This document shows, in pieces, positions 18,241 to 27,780 of a DNA stretch of 64,000 bases. A model generated the notes under the pieces. It was not told where the DNA came from. It searched no databases and saw only the letters and a program-made list of their open reading frames with translations. The translations under genes and the position numbers were made by a program. The stretch is from positions 1-64,000 of the forward strand of contig NZ_QPJW01000011.1 of NCBI RefSeq assembly GCF_003337355.1, given 5' to 3'. This DNA is from Fontibacillus phaseoli. Its GTDB lineage: Bacteria; Bacillota; Bacilli; Paenibacillales; Paenibacillaceae. Position 1 is the stretch's first letter. The number at the start of each line of letters is the position of its first letter.

Positions 18241-18885
18241 ATGAGTGTGAAAGAAACCGTGAACTTGAATGAGTTCTATACTGTGCTTGAAGAAAGACGT
18301 TCGGTTCGCATTTACGATCCGTCTGTCAAAATTTCCAGGGAAGAATTGAAGGAAATGCTGGAACTGGCGACTTCCGCTCCGTCCTCTTCCAATTTGCAAC
18401 CCTGGCGGTTCCTCGTTATCGATGATCAGAACCTGAAGGAGCAATTGCTGCCGATCGCCAACAACCAGCAACAGGTCGTGGATGCCTCTGCCGTCATCGC
18501 CGTTCTCGGCGACCTGAAATCGTTCGAGCAAGCCGATAACATTTATGCGAAGGCTGTTGAGAAAGGCGCGATGGATGAAGCCACAAAAACGGCTTTCGTC
18601 GAGCGGCTGGTCAACATGTACGGCAGCTTGGGACCGGAGCGATTGCATCAGGTCAACCTCTTCGATGCAGGTCTCGTTTCGATGCAACTGATGCAGATTG
18701 CCAAAGCGAAAGGCTATGATACCGTGCCGATGGGCGGTTTTAACGCCGAAAAATTCGCGGAAGCCTATGCTTTGCCGGAAACGCTGAAGCCTATTTTGCT
18801 GATCGCCGTGGGTAAAGCCTCCAAGGCCGCACACGGCACGGCCCGCCTGCCTATTGACCAAATTACTCACTGGAACACGATATAA
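18241..18885 (+). CDS. nitroreductase-family protein
   Basis: FMN-dependent nitroreductase-fold protein of 214 aa. ERRSVRIYD near the N-terminus and SAPSSSNLQPWRFLVI are the FMN-binding signatures, and a later MGGFNAEKF is typical of the YfkO/YdgI/DrgA group. It probably reduces nitroaromatics, quinones or similar electrophiles with NAD(P)H in the cytoplasm. AAGGAGG at 18223-18229 precedes ATG 18241; an ATG nine bases earlier is too close to the ribosome site. Its own terminator follows. Confidence 0.9.
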   Translation: MSVKETVNLNEFYTVLEERRSVRIYDPSVKISREELKEMLELATSAPSSSNLQPWRFLVIDDQNLKEQLLPIANNQQQVVDASAVIAVLGDLKSFEQADNIYAKAVEKGAMDEATKTAFVERLVNMYGSLGPERLHQVNLFDAGLVSMQLMQIAKAKGYDTVPMGGFNAEKFAEAYALPETLKPILLIAVGKASKAAHGTARLPIDQITHWNTI

Positions 18886-18910
18886 TAATCAAGTTTATCT
18901 ATATTTCGAA

Positions 18911-18938
18911 GAGACCGGCCTAAGGGCTGGTCTCTTTT
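18911..18938 (+). terminator. terminator of the nitroreductase gene
   Basis: The hairpin GAGACCGGCC/GGCTGGTCTC is followed by TTTTTTA. Confidence 0.85.
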
Positions 18939-19030
18939 TTATTTTATACGAAATCGCAAATAGATGTAGCAGAAAATGGAACCCTGTGGAATAATAAAAT
19001 CAAATTTATGGGAATATAGAGGGTGTTTAT

Positions 19031-19945
19031 ATGCAAAATGTTATGCTTGAACCGGCCGACTTGGCTCTCGCTGAAGAAATATCGGAGCTTGTGGTGGCCT
19101 GCGATATCGACGAATACGGACAGCCTGACTTCGTACTTGAAGACCTGCTGGACATTTGTAGCGGCATTCCGCTGGCCACCAATTCATGGATGATCCGGAT
19201 GAGCGGCGAGGTGGCGGCTTTCGCTTTTCTAGAAGAAAATGGAGCCGGTCGATTGTCTTCCTACGGCTATGTCCATCCAAAATGGAAAAAACGGGGGCTT
19301 GGTTCTCTTCTCCTTGAAGGCATAGAAAACAGAGCTCGCGAATATGTACTCGACTCACCCGAAACCGCCTGGAGCCTTTCCAACGTCATCCCTGCGCTCA
19401 GCGAGGCGGCTCGGCAGTTGCTGGAAACCGGCGGTTACGTCTTTCAACGGAAGTATAGCCGGATGAGTATGGAGATGCAGACTCCCCCTGCTTTATCTTC
19501 TCCGCCTAACGGGATTTCCATCGATCTTTACAATCCCGTGGCCGATGAGGATCGGCTTTGGTCCGCCTACCGCGAAACGTTCCAGGATACGAGAACCTAT
19601 TACGAAGTGGACAAATCGGACTGGCTGAAGGAAAAAAGCGGTACTCATTATGACCGGAACTTTTGGTTCGCGGCTCATGCCGACGGACAACTGGCCGGAT
19701 TCGTCATCAGTAAAAATTTCGGGGACCACCTCTATGTCGATCTTCTCGGCGTGCGGCGGCCATGGCGCAAACAAGGGATCGCCCGTGCTCTGCTGGAACG
19801 CGTATTTCAAGCCGCATATACCCACGGGATCGGGCAAGTCCTGCTCAGCGTCGATGACGCTAGCCTTACTGGCGCCAACAGACTGTACGAAGCCATCGGA
19901 ATGAAGGCCTTGTTTCAAATGGCTTTTTACGAGAAAAAACTGTGA
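19031..19945 (+). CDS. tandem GNAT N-acetyltransferase
   Basis: Protein of 304 aa made of two GNAT domains, like mycothiol synthase in layout. The first carries VHPKWKKRGLGSLLLEG (the acetyl-CoA-binding R/Q-x-x-G-x-G/A loop) and the second VRRPWRKQGIARALLERV. Both loops look able to bind acetyl-CoA. AGAGGGTG precedes the ATG. Monocistronic with a terminator. Substrate unknown; mycothiol itself is not made by Firmicutes. Confidence 0.88.
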   Translation: MQNVMLEPADLALAEEISELVVACDIDEYGQPDFVLEDLLDICSGIPLATNSWMIRMSGEVAAFAFLEENGAGRLSSYGYVHPKWKKRGLGSLLLEGIENRAREYVLDSPETAWSLSNVIPALSEAARQLLETGGYVFQRKYSRMSMEMQTPPALSSPPNGISIDLYNPVADEDRLWSAYRETFQDTRTYYEVDKSDWLKEKSGTHYDRNFWFAAHADGQLAGFVISKNFGDHLYVDLLGVRRPWRKQGIARALLERVFQAAYTHGIGQVLLSVDDASLTGANRLYEAIGMKALFQMAFYEKKL

Positions 19946-19960
19946 CCTGAAATAACCTGA

Positions 19961-21586
<1,626 letters not shown>

Positions 21587-21614
21587 ATCAGAGTAATTTA
21601 CTTGATCGGTATGA

Positions 21615-21659
21615 GAGTATCCGTTTGGCCATGCCATGGCTCAGCGGGTACTCTTTTTT
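21615..21659 (+). terminator. terminator of gdhA
   Basis: GAGTATCCG pairs with CGGGTACTC (one G-U pair), followed by six Ts. Confidence 0.82.
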
Positions 21660-21717
21660 ATTGGCCGGCGAGCGTTAGAACAGCATGGAGGGGACGGGCG
21701 CGGGGCTAATCATGCAT

Positions 21718-21905
21718 GAATCCTGCAAAAGTGCAGTAATTTATCTCTTACCGGGTTCTGTCGGGGAAAATTTCTGCAAAAATACATCAATTTTTCGCAT
21801 CCCGAACAATTTTGCCTGAACAAGCTGTAAATTCCTGCACTATTGCACCAATTTTACTAATATCGCGTTGTTTGGCTTCAAATTCCTGCAGAATTGCAGG
21901 AATTC
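21718..21905. repeat. four-palindrome element, family A copy 2
   Basis: Units are centred at about 21729.5, 21780.5, 21841.5 and 21892.5, steps of 51, 61 and 51 bp. The last reads AATTCCTGCA, GAAT, TGCAGGAATT, a perfect 10-bp arm palindrome. From 21906 to 22015 a degenerate, purine-rich repeat follows (GAAAGCAATA-like words). No gene is visible between gdhA and ndh. Confidence 0.82.
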
Positions 21906-22020
21906 GTGAGGAGAAGCAAACAAAAGAAGCGAAGACTAACGAAAGCAATAAAGACCACGAAAGTAATGAAAGCTAATAGCAATCGAAATCGGCCAAATAT
22001 GCGAAAGCAATAGAAAGTCA

Positions 22021-22072
22021 AAAAGAGCCTTCACCCTAGATCGCTTCTTCGATCGGGGATAAAGGCTCTTTG
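22021..22072 (-). terminator. terminator of yjlC-ndh
   Basis: AAAGAGCCTT pairs with AAGGCTCTTT, with an inner CGATC stem, followed on the minus strand by TTTTTG. Confidence 0.85.
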
Positions 22073-22113
22073 TTCAGGCATGATTATGCCGTTTTGTTTT
22101 GAGAATTCGCCGA

Positions 22114-23292
22114 TTAATAAGCCAATGCATCCAATGCCTTAATATGAGACAAGTAACGGATGTTGCTTGCTTCCTTCATCATCGTGGCCGGCAAGCCGCG
22201 CAGTTGAGAGTTGCTTGCGCCAATGGTAGCTACTGCATCTTTGCGGCCGAGGCTCGCCAGGGTACCGGAATTGACCGGGCTAAATCCTTCCAGATGCTTG
22301 CCGGTTAAGGAAGCATACAGGTTGTAGCCGATCAGTTCGCCCATCTGCCAAGCGATTTGTGCAGTTGGCGGGTAAGGACGTCCGTCCGCGCCGAAATAAA
22401 CCGCGCTGTCGCCGGCTACGAATACATCTTTATGCGAAGTGGATTGCAAGAATTCGTTAACGGTCGCCCGACCGCGGTTGACTTCCAGGCCCGATTCGCC
22501 GACAAGCGGATGACCTTGCACGCCGCCGGTCCAAACGAACGTATTGGCTAAGATCTTTTGTCCGTCTTTCAGATCGATCGCGTTGCCTTCGACATTCGTA
22601 ACAGGCAGTCCGGTCAGGAATTTGACGCCGCGTTTTTCCAAACTAGCCGTGGCGCGTTCAATCAGCACATCCGGCAGAACCGGCAGGATCTTCGGACCGG
22701 CTTCAACAAGCATAAGCTGGATTTCGGATTGATCTACGCCGTATTTTTTGCTCAGCTCCGGCAATTTATCGGCAATTTCACCGACCAACTCTACCCCGGT
22801 CAATCCACCGCCGCCAATGAGGATAGTAGCGTCAGCAGCATTTTTCGTTTTGGCATATTCCGCGATCTTGTCTTCGATATGACGATGAATGCGGTTCGCA
22901 TCCTCCGCGGATTTGAGCACCATGCTGTACTGTTCAAGCCCCGGAATACCGAAGTAAGCGGTGATGCTGCCAAGGCCGACAACGAGCGCGTCATAAGAAA
23001 GAAGCGTTCCGTCGGACAGTTTTACTTCCTTTCCGTCTACCGAGAATCTCTCGACTTTGGCGACGCGAAGATCAATGTCCTTTCCTTTAAACAGCTTCTC
23101 CAGCGGCAAAGCCACTGCGCGTTCGGAAATGCTGCCTGCAGCAAGACGATGCAACTCAGTAATGATTTGGTGTGTTGGATACTGGTTGACTACGGTGACC
23201 CGCGCTTCTTCCTTGGTCATATATTTACGTACGTTCAAAGCGCTCAATACGCCGCCGTAACCCGCACCCAGAATGACAATATGTTTAGACAT
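22114..23292 (-). CDS. ndh: type II NADH dehydrogenase
   Basis: Single-subunit FAD flavoprotein of 392 aa that passes electrons from NADH to menaquinone at the inner face of the membrane without pumping protons. It has two dinucleotide folds, VILGAGYGGVLSALN near the start (FAD) and ILIGGGGLTGVELVGEIA (NADH). AGDSAVYFG is the FAD-contacting segment and YPPTAQIAWQMG the quinone-site motif of NDH-2. It lies downstream of yjlC as in B. subtilis, where the operon is under Rex control. Together with cytochrome bd it would form a minimal respiratory chain. Confidence 0.95.
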   Translation of the reverse strand: MSKHIVILGAGYGGVLSALNVRKYMTKEEARVTVVNQYPTHQIITELHRLAAGSISERAVALPLEKLFKGKDIDLRVAKVERFSVDGKEVKLSDGTLLSYDALVVGLGSITAYFGIPGLEQYSMVLKSAEDANRIHRHIEDKIAEYAKTKNAADATILIGGGGLTGVELVGEIADKLPELSKKYGVDQSEIQLMLVEAGPKILPVLPDVLIERATASLEKRGVKFLTGLPVTNVEGNAIDLKDGQKILANTFVWTGGVQGHPLVGESGLEVNRGRATVNEFLQSTSHKDVFVAGDSAVYFGADGRPYPPTAQIAWQMGELIGYNLYASLTGKHLEGFSPVNSGTLASLGRKDAVATIGASNSQLRGLPATMMKEASNIRYLSHIKALDALAY

Positions 23293-23352
23293 AGTAATTC
23301 TCCGTCCTCCGTTCTGACAAATTAAGATGTTGGTACATAGGATATAGCTGAT

Positions 23353-23796
23353 TTATTTTTGTCGGCTCTTCTCGCCGGCAACTTGAAGGTAAGCATTAAC
23401 GAAACGGAACAGCTTTTGAGCTTCCGGATCTTTAAGCATTTTGAGCAAGCCGAAAAGACCGATAACTTCCGTGCTCTCATCGGCGCGGTCTTTGGCTTCA
23501 ATAACAGTAGCCGCTAGATTCTTTACTTTGTCTTTTACCGGTCCGGCAATTTCCGTAATCGCCCCGATGGTGTCGCTCTTTAGCGTTTCATCCGAAGCTA
23601 CGGTTTTAGCAAAATCATAAGATTTCGTCATCAGATTAACCAGTTCGGTTAATTTAGGCAGCTGCTGAACAAGGACTGTCAAGGATTCCTGAACCTCAGG
23701 CTTGAGCAGTTGATCAACGATATCGCGCTGAGCGTTTCCGCTGGACGAGACCGTCGTTTCTGGTACAGACTTTGTTTCTGTGATCGGTTCTGACAT
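23353..23796 (-). CDS. yjlC: DUF1641 protein, YjlC-like
   Basis: Protein of 147 aa with the DUF1641 pattern (LVNLMTKSYDFAKTV, LFGLLKMLKDPEAQKLFRFVNAYLQ). In B. subtilis yjlC is co-transcribed with ndh and the same order is kept here, 60 bp apart. DUF1641 proteins also accompany formate dehydrogenases. The molecular role is unknown; an NDH-2 accessory function is suggested by position. ATG 23796 has AAAGGAG upstream; an earlier TTG would include that site in the gene. Confidence 0.88.
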   Translation of the reverse strand: MSEPITETKSVPETTVSSSGNAQRDIVDQLLKPEVQESLTVLVQQLPKLTELVNLMTKSYDFAKTVASDETLKSDTIGAITEIAGPVKDKVKNLAATVIEAKDRADESTEVIGLFGLLKMLKDPEAQKLFRFVNAYLQVAGEKSRQK

Positions 23797-23830
23797 ACCA
23801 ATTCTCCTTTGCAATAAGCCATAGTGCTTG

Positions 23831-23896
23831 AATTTTGGGGTCGATCAGGGCCCCAATTCCCTCACAACTTTACTAAGTTAGTGAAAAATTGAACAA
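23831..23896. promoter_or_regulatory. dyads upstream of yjlC-ndh, weak Rex-like candidate
   Basis: A GC-rich dyad (TTGGGG and CCCCAA, 23835-23857) and an AT-rich sequence whose minus strand reads TTGTTCAATTTTTCACTAA (23896-23878) lie within 100 bp of the start. The second only partly matches the Rex consensus TTGTGAA-N4-TTCACAA. Confidence 0.3.
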
Positions 23897-23944
23897 TTAA
23901 GCAGTAAACAACCCGATATTGATTGTATCATATTTTCAATAAAA

Positions 23945-23975
23945 ATAGTCATTAAGTATTAAACTTAATGACTAT
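23945..23975 (-). terminator. AT-rich inverted repeat between gltC-like gene and yjlC
   Basis: ATAGTCATTAAGT and its exact complement (13-bp arms, 5-nt loop) lie about 100 bp past the LysR gene's stop, with TTTTTATT after it on the minus strand. It could be a weak terminator or an operator. Confidence 0.45.
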
Positions 23976-24071
23976 AATCAGTGAATTTTATCATAGTTTG
24001 TCCTGTTTCACTCAAGCTATTCTGCTTTTTTGGCCGTTTACGGGCGATTTTCTGCACATTTCAGCGCATAT

Positions 24072-24980
24072 TTATTCTTTACTTGCGGTTCCTAAATCGG
24101 GGGCCATTTCTTGCAAAAAATCATAAAATAATTTCTCCGTGGGAGGAAGTTCCCGGTTTGCGGGAATAATTACCCCCACATCTCTCGTGACATGCGGCTC
24201 CGTAATTGGCAGAATTACTATGGACGAAGCGATATGTTCACTGAGCGCAATCTCCGGCAGTACGGTAAGTCCAAGGCCGGCGGAGACCAGTCCCTTAATG
24301 GCGTCCAAATCGTCGCCCTCAAACTTCACCTTAGGCCGGAAGCCGATATTGGCGCAGGCCTTGACCACAATGTCCCTAAGCACAAAGCCTTCCGGAAACA
24401 AGACAAACAAATCCTCTTTCAACTCATTCAGTTTGACCGAGGTTTGCCCTGCCAGATGGTGCCCGGCTGGGAGCAAGGCTGCAAACTTCTCCTCAAAGAG
24501 GATAACACCTTTGATTAGCGGTTCATTTTGTGGCACAGGCCCCATAATCGCCAAATTCATATCGCCCTTGGCCACCCACTCTACCAACTCCTTGTAAGAG
24601 CCGTGTTGCAGTTGGAAATGAACCGACGGATAGCGTTCGCGAAAGGCGGAAACCACCTTTGGAATCATTTGCGCGGCCATGCTGCTGGGAAAACCGATCC
24701 TAACGATCCCTCGTTCCGGGTCCAGATACTCGCTGATTTCCTGCTGGGCATTTTCTATCACCTTCATGAGATGTTCCATATGCTCCAGAAACAGCCGCCC
24801 GATCGGCGTCAGCTTTACCTTACGGCCTTCGTGGATGAACAAATCCACCCCAAGCTCCGACTCCAGCTTGAATATTTGCCGGCTTACCGCCGACTGGGAA
24901 ACATGCAGCGCATAAGACGCCTCGGTTACATGCTCCAGCTTTGCGACCTCGATGAAATATTGGATTTGCCTCAGTTCCAC
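24072..24980 (-). CDS. gltC: LysR-family regulator, GltC-like
   Basis: Regulator of 302 aa closely resembling B. subtilis GltC from end to end by eye: MELRQIQYFIEVAKLEHVTEA, the helix-turn-helix LHVSQSAVSRQI, EYLDPERGIVRIGFPSS, LFPEGFVLRDI and DLDAIKGLVSAGLGLTVLPE. GltC activates gltAB in response to 2-oxoglutarate and glutamate. Here gltAB is not adjacent; the nearest nitrogen gene is gdhA. It may act at a distance or be a paralogue with another target. Confidence 0.82.
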   Translation of the reverse strand: MELRQIQYFIEVAKLEHVTEASYALHVSQSAVSRQIFKLESELGVDLFIHEGRKVKLTPIGRLFLEHMEHLMKVIENAQQEISEYLDPERGIVRIGFPSSMAAQMIPKVVSAFRERYPSVHFQLQHGSYKELVEWVAKGDMNLAIMGPVPQNEPLIKGVILFEEKFAALLPAGHHLAGQTSVKLNELKEDLFVLFPEGFVLRDIVVKACANIGFRPKVKFEGDDLDAIKGLVSAGLGLTVLPEIALSEHIASSIVILPITEPHVTRDVGVIIPANRELPPTEKLFYDFLQEMAPDLGTASKE

Positions 24981-25399
24981 TTCGCCACCCCCGACTCCTG
25001 CCGATATCTCACGTAAAATAATATTTTAAATTCAGTATGTTAAAAAAACACTTCCACATCATGTAATATTAATTTAATTATCCCCCATTATATCGGGTAA
25101 GCTCCAGGAACGGAAGTCTTAAACACTTTTCCTAGCGTTTATCTTATCCCGGACCAGCCCGGTAAATTCCAATAAGATAGCTAAATGGCGAATAGCAGGT
25201 TTATGCAGATCCTTCTCCGGTAAAATCAATCTGATCCCACGACGTCTAAACTTGAAATCCGGAGCGGACAGCCTCGCTGCAGGACAAAGCATCGACCTAC
25301 CGATCCGTATTTCCAAGACGCTCCCAAGCTGATCGGCTACATCGACGACACGCTGGTTTGGGGAACGGAGCCGTTAAACCGGCGCCGGCAGATTAAAAA

Positions 25400-25441
25400 A
25401 ACGGTTAGGCAAGGGGGGAATGCGCCCCTTGCCTAACCGTT
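25400..25441 (-). terminator. strong isolated terminator
   Basis: A perfect 17-bp stem (25400-25416 with 25425-25441) is followed on the minus strand by TTTTTTT. The nearest minus-strand gene upstream is cydC, 537 bp away, so it may end the cyd transcript with a long 3' region. Between 24981 and 25399 no convincing gene is seen; a plus-strand open stretch at about 25302-25434 (DPYFQDAPKLIGYIDDTLVW) looks protein-like and may be a gene remnant. Confidence 0.7.
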
Positions 25442-25552
25442 CTTCTTTGTATATCCGCATTAGCCATGAATTCGAGAGAGAAGGTTGAGTATCGAGAACC
25501 TTGGCGGAATCCCTAAGCTGGCAGATGCGTGAATTCTGGAGCTTCCGCTGAT

Positions 25553-25750
25553 ATTAGCTGTAAAACCTACAGTTATTTTGGCCGTTGATCTCCATCCACA
25601 TCATTTAACTGGAAAACATACAGTTAATTTAACCGAATTGGCTCTTATGCAGTTCCATGTAGTGAATTAACTGGAGGTTTTCCGGTTAATTCACCGATAA
25701 GCCGATTACGGACTTAAATAACTGGAGGTTTTCCAGTTATTTAAGTCCGT
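25553..25750. repeat. four-palindrome element, family B copy 3
   Basis: Units are centred at about 25565, 25616, 25678 and 25729 (steps 51, 62, 51). Loops are AAACC, AAACA, GGTTT and GGTTT. The fourth has 19-bp perfect arms (25708-25726 with 25732-25750); the third has 14-bp arms with one mismatch. A degenerate tail of short words (CTTGATGTAAC-like) follows to about 25960. Confidence 0.85.
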
Positions 25751-25977
25751 AAAGTAGCTTGGAGATAAACGTCCGCGTAACCTCGCACACAACTCAGGCG
25801 TACCTCAGAAGCACCTCTCAGTGCCTTGATGTAACTTGATATAACTTATGTGCCTTGATGTACCTCTGACATATCTCGGACAAACTTACGACTAACCTGA
25901 GACTATCCGCACAATAACCGCACACTGGTTTTGACTACCCGCTCACTTCCGCAATAGCCACGCACTACCAGCAAGGA

Positions 25978-27780
25978 TTAACCTTCCTTCGGACAGTCCA
26001 GGTGATACAGATTGCGGTATCGCGGTTCGCGCTCCATCAGCTCTGCATGGGTGCCGCGCATCAGGATGCGGCCATGCTCCATGAAGATAATCTCATCCAT
26101 CTGTTCCGCATAGACCAGATGATGCGTTACCCAAACGAGCGTCTTGCCCGCCGTCGACCGAAAAATGGTCGACAACAGCTCGCGCTCGGTACGCGGATCG
26201 AGCCCTACCGTGGGCTCGTCGAGGATCAGCACCGGCGTGTTCTGCAGCAGTACGCGCGCCAAGGCGACGCGCTGCCGCTCTCCGCCGGAGAAGCGCTGGC
26301 CGGTCTCCCGCATCGGCGTATCCAGCCCCTGCGGGAGACCGGCGACCAGCTCCGCAAGCTGCGCCTGCTCCGCTGCGCGGGCAAGCTCCTCCATCTCCGC
26401 GTCCGGACGACCGAGCCGGATATTGTTCGCCACCGTGGTGTCGAACAAATGCGGGCTCTGGTTCAGCACGGAGATGATCCGCGGGATGCCGTCATCGCCG
26501 TAATCGGCGGACGGCACGCTGTTGATGGTGACCGCGCCCCCCGTAGGGGCGATGGCTCCCTGGATCAGCTTCAGCAGCGTCGATTTGCCCGCTCCGCTGC
26601 GGCCGATAACGGCGATCCGCTTACCCTGCGGGATATCCAGCGTCACGCCGTCAACGGAATTCCCGTCGCCGACGCCATAGGCGAAGCGGACTTGTTCCAG
26701 CCGCAGATGCGCGCTGCCGGCTGCAGCAGCAACCGCTTCCGGGGAAACGGCGACTTTAGCCGCCGAAGCCCCTGAAGGAGCGGCGCTATCCCGGCCCGAA
26801 ATCCGGTCCAGCCGGTTCAAGGACTCCCGGTACTCGGGAAGACGCTGAACCGCCTCGGAAACCGGGAGGAACGCATCGGCCAACGGAAAAACGACCAGCA
26901 CGAAGGCCGCGATCAGCGTATAGTCGATCTGCCCGGCCTCCGCCTGCGCACCGGACCAATAAATCATCGACACGACCGCAATCCCCACTACGAGCTGTCC
27001 GATCAGAACCCGCCAGCGAGCCCAGGCTCGAAGCTTGCGCTCCTTACGCATGACGGCTTCTTCATCCTGTTCATACTCGCGCAGAAAATCGGCCGATCTT
27101 CCGCTGATCACCCAGTCCCCGATCCCCATCACGGCATCGGTCAGCTTTTGATATAGGCCGTTCCGTTCCTGTTTCACTTGCGTGTCCATCTTCCGCGTCA
27201 GTTTCAGCGAAATATAAGGAAGCACCGCGACGAGTACGAAAATATACAAAGCGATCAATAAAGCAAACGTCCAGTCGAAGAAACCGAGCGCAATCACCGC
27301 CGCAGCATACAGGAACAGGGCGACCAGACTAGGAAATACCGTGCGGATATAAACGTTCTGCAATTGCTCGATGTCATCGGCCAGCGCACCGAGAATGTCC
27401 CCCGTCCGGTAGCGGGATCGGATGAACAAGGCCTGCGGTTCAAGAACGCGATACAACCGCACCCGCATCTTGGAGAGAATCCGCAATACCGCGTCATGGC
27501 CGACAAGCCGCTCCACGTAATGGATGACGGCCCGCCCGATGCCGAATGCCCGAACGCCGACAATAGGCACGTACACGAGCAGCACGTTGTAAGGCATCGT
27601 GGCCGACTTGGAAATCAGAAAGCCCGAAGTAAACATGAGCATCGAAGCTGTTAACAGCGTCAGAACGCCAAGAATCAGGTAAAGCGCAAAGCGGCCGCTG
27701 TACATCCGAAAATACGGGGTGATCCATGGTTCCCGCTGCGCAAGTTGCCCCTTTTGCCCCTGCTGTCCCTGTCCCTTCAT
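25978..27780 (-). CDS. cydC: CydC, ABC subunit for cytochrome bd assembly
   Basis: ABC half-transporter of 600 aa with a six-TM domain (residues about 30-310), an Ala-rich linker and an ATPase with Walker A GRSGAGKST, signature FSGGERQ and Walker B LILDEPTVGLD. CydDC exports thiols or handles heme needed to mature cytochrome bd. It is the last gene of cydABDC and overlaps cydD by 4 bp. The N-terminus is Gln/Gly-rich. Confidence 0.93.
   Translation of the reverse strand: MKGQGQQGQKGQLAQREPWITPYFRMYSGRFALYLILGVLTLLTASMLMFTSGFLISKSATMPYNVLLVYVPIVGVRAFGIGRAVIHYVERLVGHDAVLRILSKMRVRLYRVLEPQALFIRSRYRTGDILGALADDIEQLQNVYIRTVFPSLVALFLYAAAVIALGFFDWTFALLIALYIFVLVAVLPYISLKLTRKMDTQVKQERNGLYQKLTDAVMGIGDWVISGRSADFLREYEQDEEAVMRKERKLRAWARWRVLIGQLVVGIAVVSMIYWSGAQAEAGQIDYTLIAAFVLVVFPLADAFLPVSEAVQRLPEYRESLNRLDRISGRDSAAPSGASAAKVAVSPEAVAAAAGSAHLRLEQVRFAYGVGDGNSVDGVTLDIPQGKRIAVIGRSGAGKSTLLKLIQGAIAPTGGAVTINSVPSADYGDDGIPRIISVLNQSPHLFDTTVANNIRLGRPDAEMEELARAAEQAQLAELVAGLPQGLDTPMRETGQRFSGGERQRVALARVLLQNTPVLILDEPTVGLDPRTERELLSTIFRSTAGKTLVWVTHHLVYAEQMDEIIFMEHGRILMRGTHAELMEREPRYRNLYHLDCPKEG

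Noticed and set aside
21718..21905. CRISPR-like regular spacing of short repeats
   Set aside because: Units are palindromes of varying sequence, only four per site, with 51/61/51 spacing rather than identical repeats and uniform spacers; no cas genes are present.
25119..25316. 65-residue minus-strand frame
   Set aside because: No ribosome site, no recognised domain; may be part of a decayed gene.
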